DNA of 64,000 nucleotides from Apoda limacodes (lineage: Eukaryota > Arthropoda > Insecta > Lepidoptera > Limacodidae): NCBI GenBank assembly GCA_946406115.1, contig OX291551.1, positions 2,914,001 to 2,978,000 of the forward strand, read 5' to 3'. Both the position numbers and the translations under genes were made by a program. A model generated the notes under the pieces. The model saw only the letters and a list, made by a program, of their open reading frames with translations, was not told the DNA's origin and did not search any database. Position 1 is the stretch's first letter, and the number at the start of each line of letters is the position of its first letter. Shown here one piece after another: positions 25,001-37,900 of this stretch.

Positions 25001-28000
25001 TATTTTTTCGACTTTTGGAATACCACAAGTTATAGTATCCGATAATGTACGCCCAAATCTCAGAAAAACATTGCAGCACAAAAATATTCAAGAAAATATC
25101 AAAACCGATGAAGTTTCTCCTATTTACAGACCGGGAGATAAAATATTTACAAAAACTCAATGCGAACATAAGTGGAAACCAGCTGTTGTCGCTAAAAGAA
25201 CTAATAAATATTCATATATTATAACTACTCCTGAAGGTATAGAAAAACGAAGACATGCTGACCACATCCGTCCAAGAATGAGTGAACAACTTCACCAAAC
25301 TGTTGTTACTGAAAACAAAGATATTGAAAAAATATCAAGATCACCAGATATGATATCACCTAATCTTTTACTCACAAGTGATCGAGCAACATTCATTGAA
25401 CCCCCAAACGTCTCTGTAAATTCTAGAAACACACCAACGACCGAGTCAGCCTCAAATATGAGATGTTTGAATAAAAATAATTCGGAATGGCCTGAATCGG
25501 GTGAAAGACCAACACCAGTTCTAGGAGCGACTCCACTACGACGACATAGTCATCGCCAAATTAGACGTCCTACTCGTCTCATTGAACAATTAGACTAAAT
25601 GGGGAGGAATGTCATAGAGTAGTACTACTTCCATACAATGTCATATTAAAAAATATTATGAACGTCTGTCATATAGACATTACAATAAATATAAACCATA
25701 TTTGTGCATAAAATGTTTTAATTCAAAGATATATTAGTGTCAAAATAAAATGTCATTTAAATCAAAAGCAGTAAGGAGTATTGATATTAACTTCGAAGCA
25801 AATAATCGCCAAATAACGTCCTACCCCTTTTTAACCCCGTTTGGGGTTGAATTTCAACAAAATACGAAACACGTCTTCCATCAATTCTGTTGCAAAGATT
25901 TATGCAAAATTTGAAGTAGATTTGACCAAGGAATCACGTTGTCCCATACAAACTTTGCCCCCCTTTTTCACCCTCCTAGGGGTAGAATTCCGGAAAATCC
26001 TTTCTTATCGGATGCCTCTGTCATACAAAGAACACACCCTCCAAGTTTCAGGTCTCTACGATCAGCGGTTTAGGCTGTGCGTTGATTCATCAGTCATTCA
26101 GGACAAAGCCTTTTATATGTATAGATTTTCGGCATAAGGTAAGTACTTGTCATATGGTATTAGATTTAGATCAGGGATTTTATTATACCTATCAGTATTT
26201 AGGTACTTAGTATAAAAAAAAAGTGTTTAAAAACAAATACATATTTATTACTTTTTTGTATATTCATACATAAATACACCAAGACTCAAGACATACACAA
26301 ATGTTTGTCCAGTGCAGGAATCGAACCTAAACCCTCTGCACTGCCACACTACCAACTGAGCTGCGAGGGATCATCGTTACCTCAATTATTGTAAAATTTT
26401 GTCAATTTTCTTAGAATATAATTGGTATTTGTACAATTACCATCTCATAAAATTCTTTATAGTTTGATAGTAGTAAAAATATGGTTGAAGAGGTAATTTC
26501 GTAAAGGTCTCATCTCGCATATTTTGACAACCCTGTCCTTACATCTGTTCTGTTTGGAAAGTCTTTTTAACTTTACGTGCATCAATATTGCCTTTATCGT
26601 CACGGTGTGTACAAAAATAATTTCGTGAAGGTCACATCTCTTGTTATAATAAGATTTAATTTGAAAATTCTGACGATTTTTCACATTATTTTGCGTATAG
26701 GTATATGCTAAGTGCTAATTAATTGCAGATATGGCTAAAAATAAACATTATAATGCCGGCGTAATTAACTGACTTTTATAACTGAATATTCCTTTGGCCA
26801 ACTACAACATATAGTCAGAACCCTAAGCCGAAGAGTTTTGGGAATCTGTAAATTGGTCATCAATCTTGTGTAGTATTCATAGTATTTGATTTTTGATGTC
26901 TATAATAAAAGTGCAGAAAATGTTTTTTGATAGTTAATTTAAATTTAATGGGCTCAATTATTGTAAATTTTAAAAAGTTCCTCAACTCTCGTTTGTTCAT
27001 TTACTCTAATATTATAAAGATATGTAGGCGGTTCACAGAATAATTGTTTTACCAATATTTAGAATAGACTTTTAGGGTGAGCAGACATTATCCCGTTAGA
27101 ATAAAAGGGCTTTTCATGGTGACCAATTTTGCAACTAAAATAAAAAAAAAAACAGTAGAGTTTTCTGCAAACGCTGCCTGAACGGTTTCTTTTAAAAATC
27201 GATCAATCTCGGGATTCTCGGGTTCCGTACATACGTAATTTAGGAACACAAACAAATACAAAAAATGGGCTGCTAAGCGGTTACCCATCCAATGACTTTT
27301 GTCATTTTTCCAACAAAAAAATGTGTAACTGTTTCTCTTAATAATCGCAAGATGGTGCTGATACGGTAATTTAAGATGGTAATGGCTCGGGCTTGTCTCA
27401 CACTTGACCGGTTATTATTAGTTGTTACACTTAAGAGCTCACACTATAAGCACGGCAAGCTTGAAGCTTGAATGTGTTACTGTTTTTATAATAGAGCAAA
27501 AAAAAAGATTACGCTTTTCTTGATGATCTTGATTATTGTATGGCCCTTAAATTTTTACTTTATATTATTTGTAAGATAATCCTAATATATAAGATAAAAA
27601 TATTTTGTGAAAATTTCTACCTGTTTCGGTAGAAGCCCTTTAATGGTTGGACAGACAGAAAGCGTAGGCTTAGTAACAGGGCTCCGTTGGCACCCTTTCG
27701 GTACGGAACCTTAAAAAGTTGTAGAGCACAAAAAGGCCTGCAAAAAATCCTCTATATAAAAATATGCCAAAAAAATTTAGTATGTGTTTTTATTAAAAAA
27801 AAAATTAAGTGCTCGGCGTTTTTGGTTATACGAGATTCTGCTTAGTGATAGTGCAATACAGAAAATTCTGGCAACTTTGCAAAAAAATATAAAAACACAG
27901 AGCTTTTAAGTTTTTGTTCTTTTTAAAATTCATTATATAAAGAAAGGGAACTGCGGAGATTATGAAAAAGTCATTTTGTATGGAAAAAATTGGACTACGC

Positions 28001-31000
28001 TGCGTCAAGTTGCGTTTTCGAATCATGGCTTTAACGAAGTATCGTTTGTGTTGCGTTGATTAATTAGCGGTTACCTAATTGTTGCCTAATCATCAATCAC
28101 TAATGTATTCGATAGTATATATAGTAGACGTGAAGGAAAACCATAAATTACCATCCGGCGGGCCGTGTGCTTGTTTGCCACCTGTTATGCAAAAATCTTA
28201 AAATAAGACAGATTTAAAAAGTCATACTTGTACCATTATAGTGTAGCCAGTGATCGCTTCAACCGTGTTATATTAAAAAATCCGGCCAAGTGCGTGTCGG
28301 GTCACGCGCAATATAGAGTTCCGTAGTAGCCTCATAAACCAACATTTTACAGGCTGTTTAAATATTGCCAAATATAATGGTTTCGCTGAGAGGAGAGGGG
28401 GGACGACGACGACACAATGTTTAGGTACGTAGTATAAACAGATTTGATCGCTCCGGCTAGTCCAATGCGTCATTTGAACGTAACTATTGTTATCAATGTT
28501 ATTATTTTATTTTGCTATTATTATACATCGTTAATTTTCTTATATTTTATACCTGTTTTACAGATGTACCTTCTTCTTATACTTAAGTAACTTTTAATGG
28601 AATTTGCACGAAAATTTTACTTTACCAGGTACATTTTATAACTTGGTCGACTATTACTCGTTACCCTGTAAAGTGTATTACCCGTGATAGTTTTCCTTTT
28701 AAATTCATTGTATGCACTACTACCGTAATTTTTTTTACATTTCCAAATACTATACTTTCGCTGGTAGAGGGAGGAGGGGGACTTGACACTAACAACAATT
28801 AGTACTTTAAAGCAAAATACTCGAAAAAAAATTTATTCTACCACTTTGTCGGCTTGATCAATGATTATATCCCTCCCAAGTTGCAGCTTTCTCGTATAAG
28901 TAGTTTTTGAACTAAGCCGCGGACAGACAGACGGACAGACGGACATGGGGAAACTATGAGGGTTCCTTGTTGACTATGGAACCTTAAAAATTGCCACAAC
29001 GATATTCCAAGTAATGGTTGACTGATAATAATGTTAAATTATGCCAAAACACTGCAATAGAAATACGGTCAAAATTGACAAGAAAATTAAACTGTTGATA
29101 AAAATCTAATATACAGAATGCTCGTGTTACTCCCCAGCAGATCGATAAAATACGGAAAAATAAAGGTAAACTAATAGCACTTAGAACTTTCGACATATCT
29201 TTGGCAAAACTTTTTACGAGCATGATGAAAACAATAATTACCTACGTAATGTCATAAACTCCACGATGAAATACATTAGTTTCATACTCATACATACATA
29301 TATTATATCATTTATTTTTTATATACCTAGCTATCCAATGCAAATAAATAATTAAATAAACGCGACGCAACATGCAATACTGCAACTAGTTCAATGCAAC
29401 TTATATAAAAGGTCATACACACACTATATGACTAATCAGTACTTCCTGCGATACTCGGTTACTGAGTTCCGAGAACGATGACTATTCGTCAAATATTGAT
29501 GTTTGTCAATATATGCGTATTCAACATTATACTTTGGACTTGAAACAAATCTCAAACTGGTCTGCAGAATATAGAACAATGATTCATTTTTTTATCGATG
29601 GCTCACTTATTACCCCCATTTCGTCCGCGTCCACTTCTGACGAAAAAAGAAAACTTTCAACTGTTTATGGTTTTTATCAAAATTATCATACAAATTTCAT
29701 GCCCTATTTTGAGTCGATTTTACAAAATGGTAAAGCTTATTCCATTTTTAATGCATTTTATTTCAATTCCATACAAACTTTCAACCCCATTCAACCTCAA
29801 CTCTGTCTAAGGGGATGAATTTTTCTAAATCTATTTTTACATCGCATAAGCCATAACTTGTTTTTTCATATCGATGGCCATAACAGAAGTCTTTGCACAA
29901 TTTCAAGTCCTTAGATCCTCTAGTTTGAGCTATATGTAAAGTCAGTCAGTTTTTCTTTTATACATATAAATACATAATACATTTCCTTGGGACACGGTTG
30001 TGCTTTTGCCTAGTCGAGCAGACACAAAACATAACAATCCTTTTTAAAAGAAAACGAGAGATATTTACAACCCGTCAAGCAATAACGCGCATTCTAAATA
30101 CCTGTCTTAAATGTACCTATGCGTGATTGATTAACTTAAAATGTCCCTGATGCCTTAGTCTCTGGACATTACTATAATGGTAGCGCCTACTGGACTATGA
30201 TCATAAAATTATTAAGAACATTTTAATGTCTCTCAAGTTTACTAAAATAAAATGTTTTCATTTTACCAGGAGAACATAACATGGAACGACAACGCAACTG
30301 TTACGTTCTTCAACCGGCGCTGGTGGCACTTCGTTCCCGAGATGTCAGTCGGAAACCTTTCGGATGAAATAACCACCATAAACCCAATCATTGCGGTAAG
30401 TCCGTGTAGTCTCTAATATATCTGTGTGGACTGGACTCTCGTTGATTTTGACATTTTTTTTAGTCGTGATAAGTGATATTTTAGATAGTTTTTAATCAAT
30501 TAAGTACTAATAAACAATTTAAATCAATTTTTTTTATCACATCACCGAACTCTTATCACAAAAAAAATGTTAGCTATATTCTAAATAGTTTCCGGTCAAA
30601 ATTCAAAATAGTTTTATTCAAATGGGTTATTAAGAACATTTTACAACAATTTTACAACTAGCTTTACAAACTAATTACAATACTGTTTTATTGCGCGCGT
30701 CTAATGGCACTTTTTGTAAACTCACAAACGAAACATAATATTATAGTTTATCAACTAATAAATATATGTTTTGTATTGAAACACTTAATAAACAAGATTT
30801 ACATTGTAAAGGTTTGACTTTTTTCACCAAATTGCAACTGAAAGTGAACTACCTATATTCTGATAAAAGATTCTGTGATTTAAATAAAAGAAAACATTTT
30901 TTTTTCTAAGTAATTGTTAAAAACTATCTGAAATCACCAATATTCATAACGACTAAAATTAAATGTCGAATAGAGCGCGACTCGAGTCTTAAGAATTGAA

Positions 31001-31905
31001 CATCGATAGAACTCATATAAGTTGTGTGGGCGACCCTGTTTCAATCATTATAATCAATTTTATTAAGATAACAAGCCGCGTTTACATGTGAGCACATGCT
31101 TGTAAACGTTTGTATTGATTAAATATTCTCAATAAATGAGTAAAGTCTACTAACCATGAACTACGTACATAGTTATCACACGATAAGCTGTGTCTGAGAC
31201 ACTAAAAAAAATATTTCCTTCTTTTCCTATTGTTTTCGATGAGTGGCTTTATCTATTGGCGATAGCTATATCATTATATTTATGATAAAGGCCTGTATTA
31301 GGTCATTAGGTACACATTTTTATGTTATGCAATGTGTAAGTTAATTAAGTTTATTCGCTTCGTTTATGTTTAAAACATTTTGTACTTTTCTGTAAAATTC
31401 AATAGTCACTTTTATGTGTCTAGTATTTCTATTTATTTATTTCATTACTTATTTATCTTATTTGATTATCTCCCCCGTACCTAACGTTAATTTATGTATA
31501 TTTTTCATTTTGTCAACAGACGGTGGCCTATCAGTACAGACACGACAGTCCATTGATTAAGTTTGGACTGAATCTAGTTCTAAGAATGTTTCACGACAAC
31601 ATGTTCCTCACTGCTAACGTGTCTTCCTGGCTCTTTGATGGAATCGATGACCCTTTGATAGACGCCGGACAACTTCTGCCAAATTCTACTATAGACATAC
31701 CGTATGACAGATTTGGATGGTTCTACACGGTAAGATTTTAACACCCGGACCTTCGGTCTGCCATACCGATGGTTCCACTACCAGGTTACACGCTCATTTA
31801 AGCGACACTCTTTGTGCTATCATTCGCTCCCGCTATGCTAAATTAGGACATTCCTATAAAGAAATGGTATGTTTATGACATTAGTACCTATATTAGTAAG
31901 TTGCA

Positions 31906-31966
<61 letters not shown>

Positions 31967-34900
31967 GTTGCATGCATATATATATATATATGCATGCAAC
32001 AAATATTAATTTCATATATAGCTCTGTCATTGTTTGAAACCGCGTGATTAAAGCGGAATATCTCAAAAATTTAATATTATTTAGGTCCTTAAAATAAAAT
32101 GCTAAGTTAACTGTAAATTGGATTATAAAATAAATAGAAATAATTAGGTAACACGTAGTAACTTGTAAGCGCGCTTCATCAGTGTTGGTTGTGGTAGAGG
32201 TCCGATAGAATTCACTCTATTGGCTGCTGCCTTTCGGGTACGGTCGCAGGCGCTCGGCGCTGGTGGTGATCACCCGAACACCCTTTATTGTATGATAAGC
32301 CCTTAAACACTCATATAACTATTGTCAGTTACCTGGAATGTTTCCACGATTTAATGATGAAATAGTGACACGGTAGGATCGTAGGTTTATGTGGTTAACA
32401 ATTCGCAAGGCGGTCCTTAAAACGGCATGTTATGCTAATAAAAACTTTTTAAGAAAAAAAAAACCAAAAGGCTTCTAAAAGATGCACTAAAAAGGTAAAA
32501 ATAATAACTTATTTCCAAAAATATGATCTGAAAAACTGTTTGAAGTTGGTGTCTATGTACCTAACATTAATATTGCATCATCTGGATAGTACATCTACTA
32601 ATTTCTCGAATCGGTCCAGGCGTCTTCGAGTAATCGGGGAACATACATAAAGAAAAAAGAATTTCGACGAATTGAGAACGTTCTCCTTTTTTGAAGTCCG
32701 TTAAAAAAAATGGTGTCCCTTTCCATTACGCACATTCTACACGTTGCTAATTATTACGTTAATCATAATTAAATGCCTACTGTTATCAGTATCTATAGAT
32801 TATTGCGTTTAAGTAGGTACGAGTGTAATATGTTGTTGATTCTATATTTTTCCACAACTTTACTAGGTTGTTTGAAGTTCTTTTAAGGTGAATCCACCAC
32901 AGAGTTTTTCTATACAAACTTATATATATTAGATGTCTATACTAGCTCCGTGGCTCTGTTGGTAATAGTGACTGTCAGCTTAACTGGGGGGCGTGGCTTC
33001 GATCCCTACACTTATTAAACACTTATTGAGTCTGGGTGTATTCTATGAACTATATAAGTGTCCATTGTATGATAACCATAGGGTAGTCGGTACCAGATTG
33101 CGCCTTGTGTAATGTTCAGGAATATTTATTTATTTTATTTTTATTATCATAACTATGAAATGCGTTATTATCTATACTAATATATAAAGCTGAAGAGTTT
33201 GTTTGCTTGAACGCGCTTATATCAGGAACTTCTTGTCCAATTTGTTTGTGTTAGATAGCTCATTTATCGAGAAAGGCTATATCATCACGCTAAAACCAAT
33301 AGAAGCGGAGCATCAATGAAGTATGTTTCAAAATCGGGTATTTTTTCCGTATCATACGCCGATAACCAAATTTAGGGCGGGCGAAGCCGCTGGCAAAAGC
33401 TAGTAATAAGTATATAGTACTAGTACTAGTTAATTAACAAAAATATGAAGAAAAATACAAACCAATGAAATGATTCTAAAGCAAAAAGCTTCATATAAAA
33501 TTATTTTTTTTAAATGATATCATCAAATGTCCATATTTGTTAGTTACATTTTTATCTTTATGTATTATATAGAAATTCGTTAAAACTAACTCAAAGTAAA
33601 TTTAATTAAATAATTAGTTTAATAAAAACTCGCGCTTTTATAATATAATTCATAAGCATTAAATGAATGTTGCGCCTTTAGTAAATAGCGATATATAATA
33701 TTAACGCGTTTTGGTTAGCCAAATATTTATTAGTTTTAGATATTTAATGAAGTAAAATTAACATGGAAAAAATCTAATAATTTTCATCATAAGACAAATT
33801 AAATTAGAAGAAGAATATTAATTTGATGATCATTAATATATGTTATATATCATATATTCTTGGAGAGTACTAATATTTTTGACCTATAGACAATAAAAAC
33901 AAAAATAAATGCAACGTATTGTATAATACACAGCCATTGATTGTATGTGTCTAAACTCTTAACGCATTCAGTTTATCGTTACACGGTCCGGTTTAAACTT
34001 GACCGTATTTTTGTTTGTTATCTTAATTATTTGAATTTAGTTCAACAAATTGATGTTTGTATTTTCAATATAAAGAATGTTTTTATTTAGTGCATAATAT
34101 TACTACAATCTATGAGGGCTTTACTCAGTGTTTGGGTTTTATTAATTGTAAAAATGAGCACTAACCTTAAGAGGGCGATATAGGCCAGAAAGCTAATTTC
34201 TGTAATACTAACGTGTATTTTAATGTACTAAAAATCATAACACAATGTCATATACATTACTATTAAATATATTTGTCATATACTTCCTGAGTAAATTATT
34301 CCATAAAGACGCCTTGAAACTTAATTTTTTTAGTATGGATTTTGACGTTTTTACCGTTTTGTAGTCACATTTTTTTAGTTCTTGCTACAACTAGTGTCAA
34401 TGCAGTATATAACAAGCTATTCTAAATATTTAATCAATTTTCATTACAATAAAATGCAATACCCGCTTTAAAAATTTACCCAAGTGTTGAAACAATGGTC
34501 ACCTCCAGATTTTTTATTGCATTCAATACAATAAATGAAAATCACTCATTTAGGTAATGCACTAGACAAAGGCAAGTTTTATAACATATATTTTTTTCAA
34601 TCCTTTAGATGCTATAGTTCAGCCACAAAATGTGCACAAAAACGGTGTATTCACGCGGTCTAACCTATACCGCAGTCTTAAGAGAAAGTACTGAAACAGT
34701 TTTATCCGTCTGCATATTTTCTTCTTTCATGTTTATTATCCCGGAAGATACAACAATATTCTCTCAAGTGTTTCATACTTTTTGTATTATATTTCAAATT
34801 AAGTTGGATAAACAGCTTTGTTTTTAAGATAGTTATATTTTCTTTGTTTGATCGGCGGCGGGCGCAAACCTTAGCCTAAATCCTGAATGGTCACTAAAGT

Positions 34901-37900
34901 AGTGACGTCAACAATAACATTTACATATGTGCTTAACACAATGACCCCACGTTATCTACAGTAACTCCGTTACTCATACCCATGTAGTCTATTAATATTT
35001 TATACAACTTGCGATGCCTGTTTCCCTCAATGGATTGTTACTAAGAGGATATACGCTGATTCCCCCCCTCATACAAACTTACTTTGTGGATACAATCTAA
35101 AGAAATGAATATATTTTTCAAAGACCTGAAAAATATAATTTGAGATTATTTTTTTTTAATTATTATATTTGATAAATATATCTAGGCATACATTATTACA
35201 AGATAAAATGTTGTTAAAAAAATAGAAGCTATGTTTTAACAAAAATTAATTACAAAGTTTATTGTGCGCTCATTATTATTAGATTTTTGTTCATAAAAAA
35301 TCTCCGCTTTTGTATATAAAAAGGGAAGATTTTTTTAAATTACAGTTATAGTTAGTTAAATACTAGCTATTTAAATGTTTATTTTTATATTTAATTTGTC
35401 CACGACACAACACGACGACGCCGCGCTGGTCGCTATTTTTGTATTGTTTGCAAACGAGATAAGGCAGTGTTTGTTTTTGTCAATTTGGGCTGATATTAAA
35501 CAAAACTACGTAAGTAACACTATATTTGCTAGTTGTTATACAAAGTTATATTTTAACAGTTGTACATAGTTATAGTTATATTATTTATATAAAGTATAAG
35601 TTGATAAACAAATTAATAGTGTTATATTTCTAGCATCATTATGCCGAGTTTTTGAGCATATTAAATAGTTCTGTTCGTTTTATTGTATTTGGGGCAAAAA
35701 TTTAAAGTCAAGTTATAAGAGTCATTTTTTTTTTAGTAATTTTTAATATGGCGCATGTTGATTTTTTTGACTGTCACTAACCTAATCACGTTTAAAATAT
35801 ATAAAGAAGGTATAGGTATAGGTAGGCAGGTACTTAACTTAAAAATATTGTAAGTCTTATAGGTTATATTTAGGTATGTATGACGATCGTAACTGAGGGG
35901 CTGGCTGCGGGTGCGATGTAAGATAATTAGACATAATTAAGTTTTATGTTACATTTTTGTCACTAAGCATATAAGCGTCGGTAGAGCGATGAAAAATCAG
36001 AACCACCGCGGTTATGTTTATCAAAGACTAGATTGTTTTTGTTGTTATTTGACATAATGACATGCGATATTTGAAAACATCACATAACTACAGAGGGGTT
36101 TGTTATAGATACCAATGACTATCTATAATTGTCATGAAAATTGTAAAATAAAAATAAAGTAGGTAAGATAAAAAAAAGAAACGTATTAAACGTGCAGCAC
36201 CATGACCTCACTAAAATGCCACCACAGCGAAATTGCATAAAGATAATGTATATAAATACTATTTCAAGCCAATCCAGGTATAACACGATAGGATAGGAAT
36301 ATCCTGTTACCGAATGCACCGGCTAGGTGCTCAAAAGATAGAGATTTAGGTAGAGCGAGTTCAGAGGCAAGTAAAGAAAATACTTTTCAAGGGTATGTTA
36401 GGTTATAATGTATACTCTTGCACGGTTTATCATTACAATATTTAATGGTCAGTAGTAACCATAAGGTGATTCTTAACCCTTAATATATTTAAATAATAAC
36501 TATCTATTAAACATTAGTAGAGAACTACCTCACTAAACAGAAATATAGAAAAACCGTAAGCCTGCCTACACAGATTTAAAAGTGTGCGGTTTTCAAGCAT
36601 AAATTAAAGATAGAATAAAAAATAGTTTCTTCGGCCTATAGCCCGCCTATATCAGCGATCTTCCACGTCGATCACACCCCGCAGGTCTCCGCCGCCAAAG
36701 TAGGTAGACGCGGACGGGACTGACTTTAGGTGACCTAACGACGTGTAGTGAGTAGTGTACGGCCAAGGCTTTAATAAGCCGGTTGTCACGATGCTAAGCA
36801 GCACGTGGCAGAAGTTCGCCCAGTTTCGGTGATCAGCGGTGCTCAGGCTAAAGCACTGCCACCGTACAGGCCGAGGTTTTGGAGTATAGAGCTCTCCAGG
36901 CAGGCCGGGGAGTTGGAGTACAGAGCACTCCAGGCAGGCCGGGGAGTTGGAGTATAGAGCACTCCAGGCCTCCCTCAGTGCTGACGTCGCTAGTAGGCTG
37001 ACGCACACCAGCCCTCGAAGTAGATGAGAAGAGTAGTCTTCTCCCAGACCTCAGTTACGGCACAGAGCCGAAAGGTAACGGTATAGTTGTAACTAAAAAC
37101 CGTTGTGCTAGATGTAAATAAAATACATGGTTAGTTAGTACTTACCTAATTTACATTAGATCACAACAAAATAAGAAGAGCACAAAATAAATATCATGCC
37201 AGGGTGTCTAGCGACTGGGAAATCGGGAAAAACCGGGAAAAAACCGGGAAATAAATTTCGCCGGGAAAAACCGGGAAAAAGCCGGGAAATATGTCTAACA
37301 TTCGGGAGTTTTTAAAATCGCTTGGCATTGATAAAAAAAAAGGGAATTTTCTGCAGTGTAGGGAACAACAACAAACACTCCAGTAGGCAGAGGTAACGTT
37401 GATTATCATCGGCTTTTGCGCTAGTCTTAGTGGCCAAAACTTCTCGTTAAATACTTATATAATAACTATCGCACCGTCGCGCCGTCCGGTCGGTTGATGT
37501 CACACGCTTCTGTTGCCTCTCTTATCGCGCATGCTTGTTTTTGTTTACCTGTCGTACTATATGAAATCCTACATTTAGAAAGAAAATATGTTTGACATCT
37601 TGCGACGTGTTTGATATTTTATTGCGAGAAACTGGAAAAAAAACGCCAATGTAACTGTATTTTTTATAAAATATGTTTTTAAAACTATGCAATACTTTGA
37701 AATTAAAAATATTTTATGTTGTTCTATTAAAAAATCCATAACACAATCGCAAAAACATTACCCTTGTAATTTCGTCATGTTCGTATTTCAGTCTTATAAT
37801 ACCACCGTTTTTCTGTCGATTCTTATAAAATCCAGAGAAATGTGTATTATGTGATCCGCAATACAATTTTGTAATGAAATTGGGTTGTAATCCAGCTTCT

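Larger units (their letters stand above)
21400..25736 (+). mobile_element. Ty3/gypsy LTR retrotransposon, recent but defective
   Basis: A 4337-bp element in intron 2, same strand as the gene. It has 127-bp LTRs at both ends differing at one base (T against C, about 12 bases in), a GTGTC target duplication and a purine-rich AAATGGGGAGGAA tract right before the 3' LTR. Domain order is gag, double zinc knuckle, protease, RT, RNase H, integrase: the Ty3/gypsy order. No envelope frame is present. Lesions: an in-frame stop in gag-pol (22139), a one-base frame break in an A-run (23789-23794) and an integrase core deletion near 25046. The protease signature is also altered (22712-22723). The LTRs are very short and end in TATTA rather than the usual CA. 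Confidence 0.93.
19812..30269 (+). other. Intron 2 of the CD36-family receptor (10.5 kb)
   Basis: Holds a LINE-tail scrap, the AACCGACTTCAAAAAA-type repeat, a short tandem block, a nearly intact gypsy element (21400-25736), a SINE, two GGTTCCGTACC-type repeats and further dispersed repeats, listed separately. No coding exon of the receptor or another host gene is visible in it. The parts 26375-27600 and 28990-29550 look like plain AT-rich sequence. Confidence 0.75.

Noticed and set aside
26300..26372. tRNA gene candidate
   Set aside because: Has A and B boxes but no matching acceptor stem, and the sequence continues as a SINE.
36652..37008. 118-codon minus-strand frame
   Set aside because: Runs through a 34-bp tandem repeat and a GC-rich island; no recognisable protein family.
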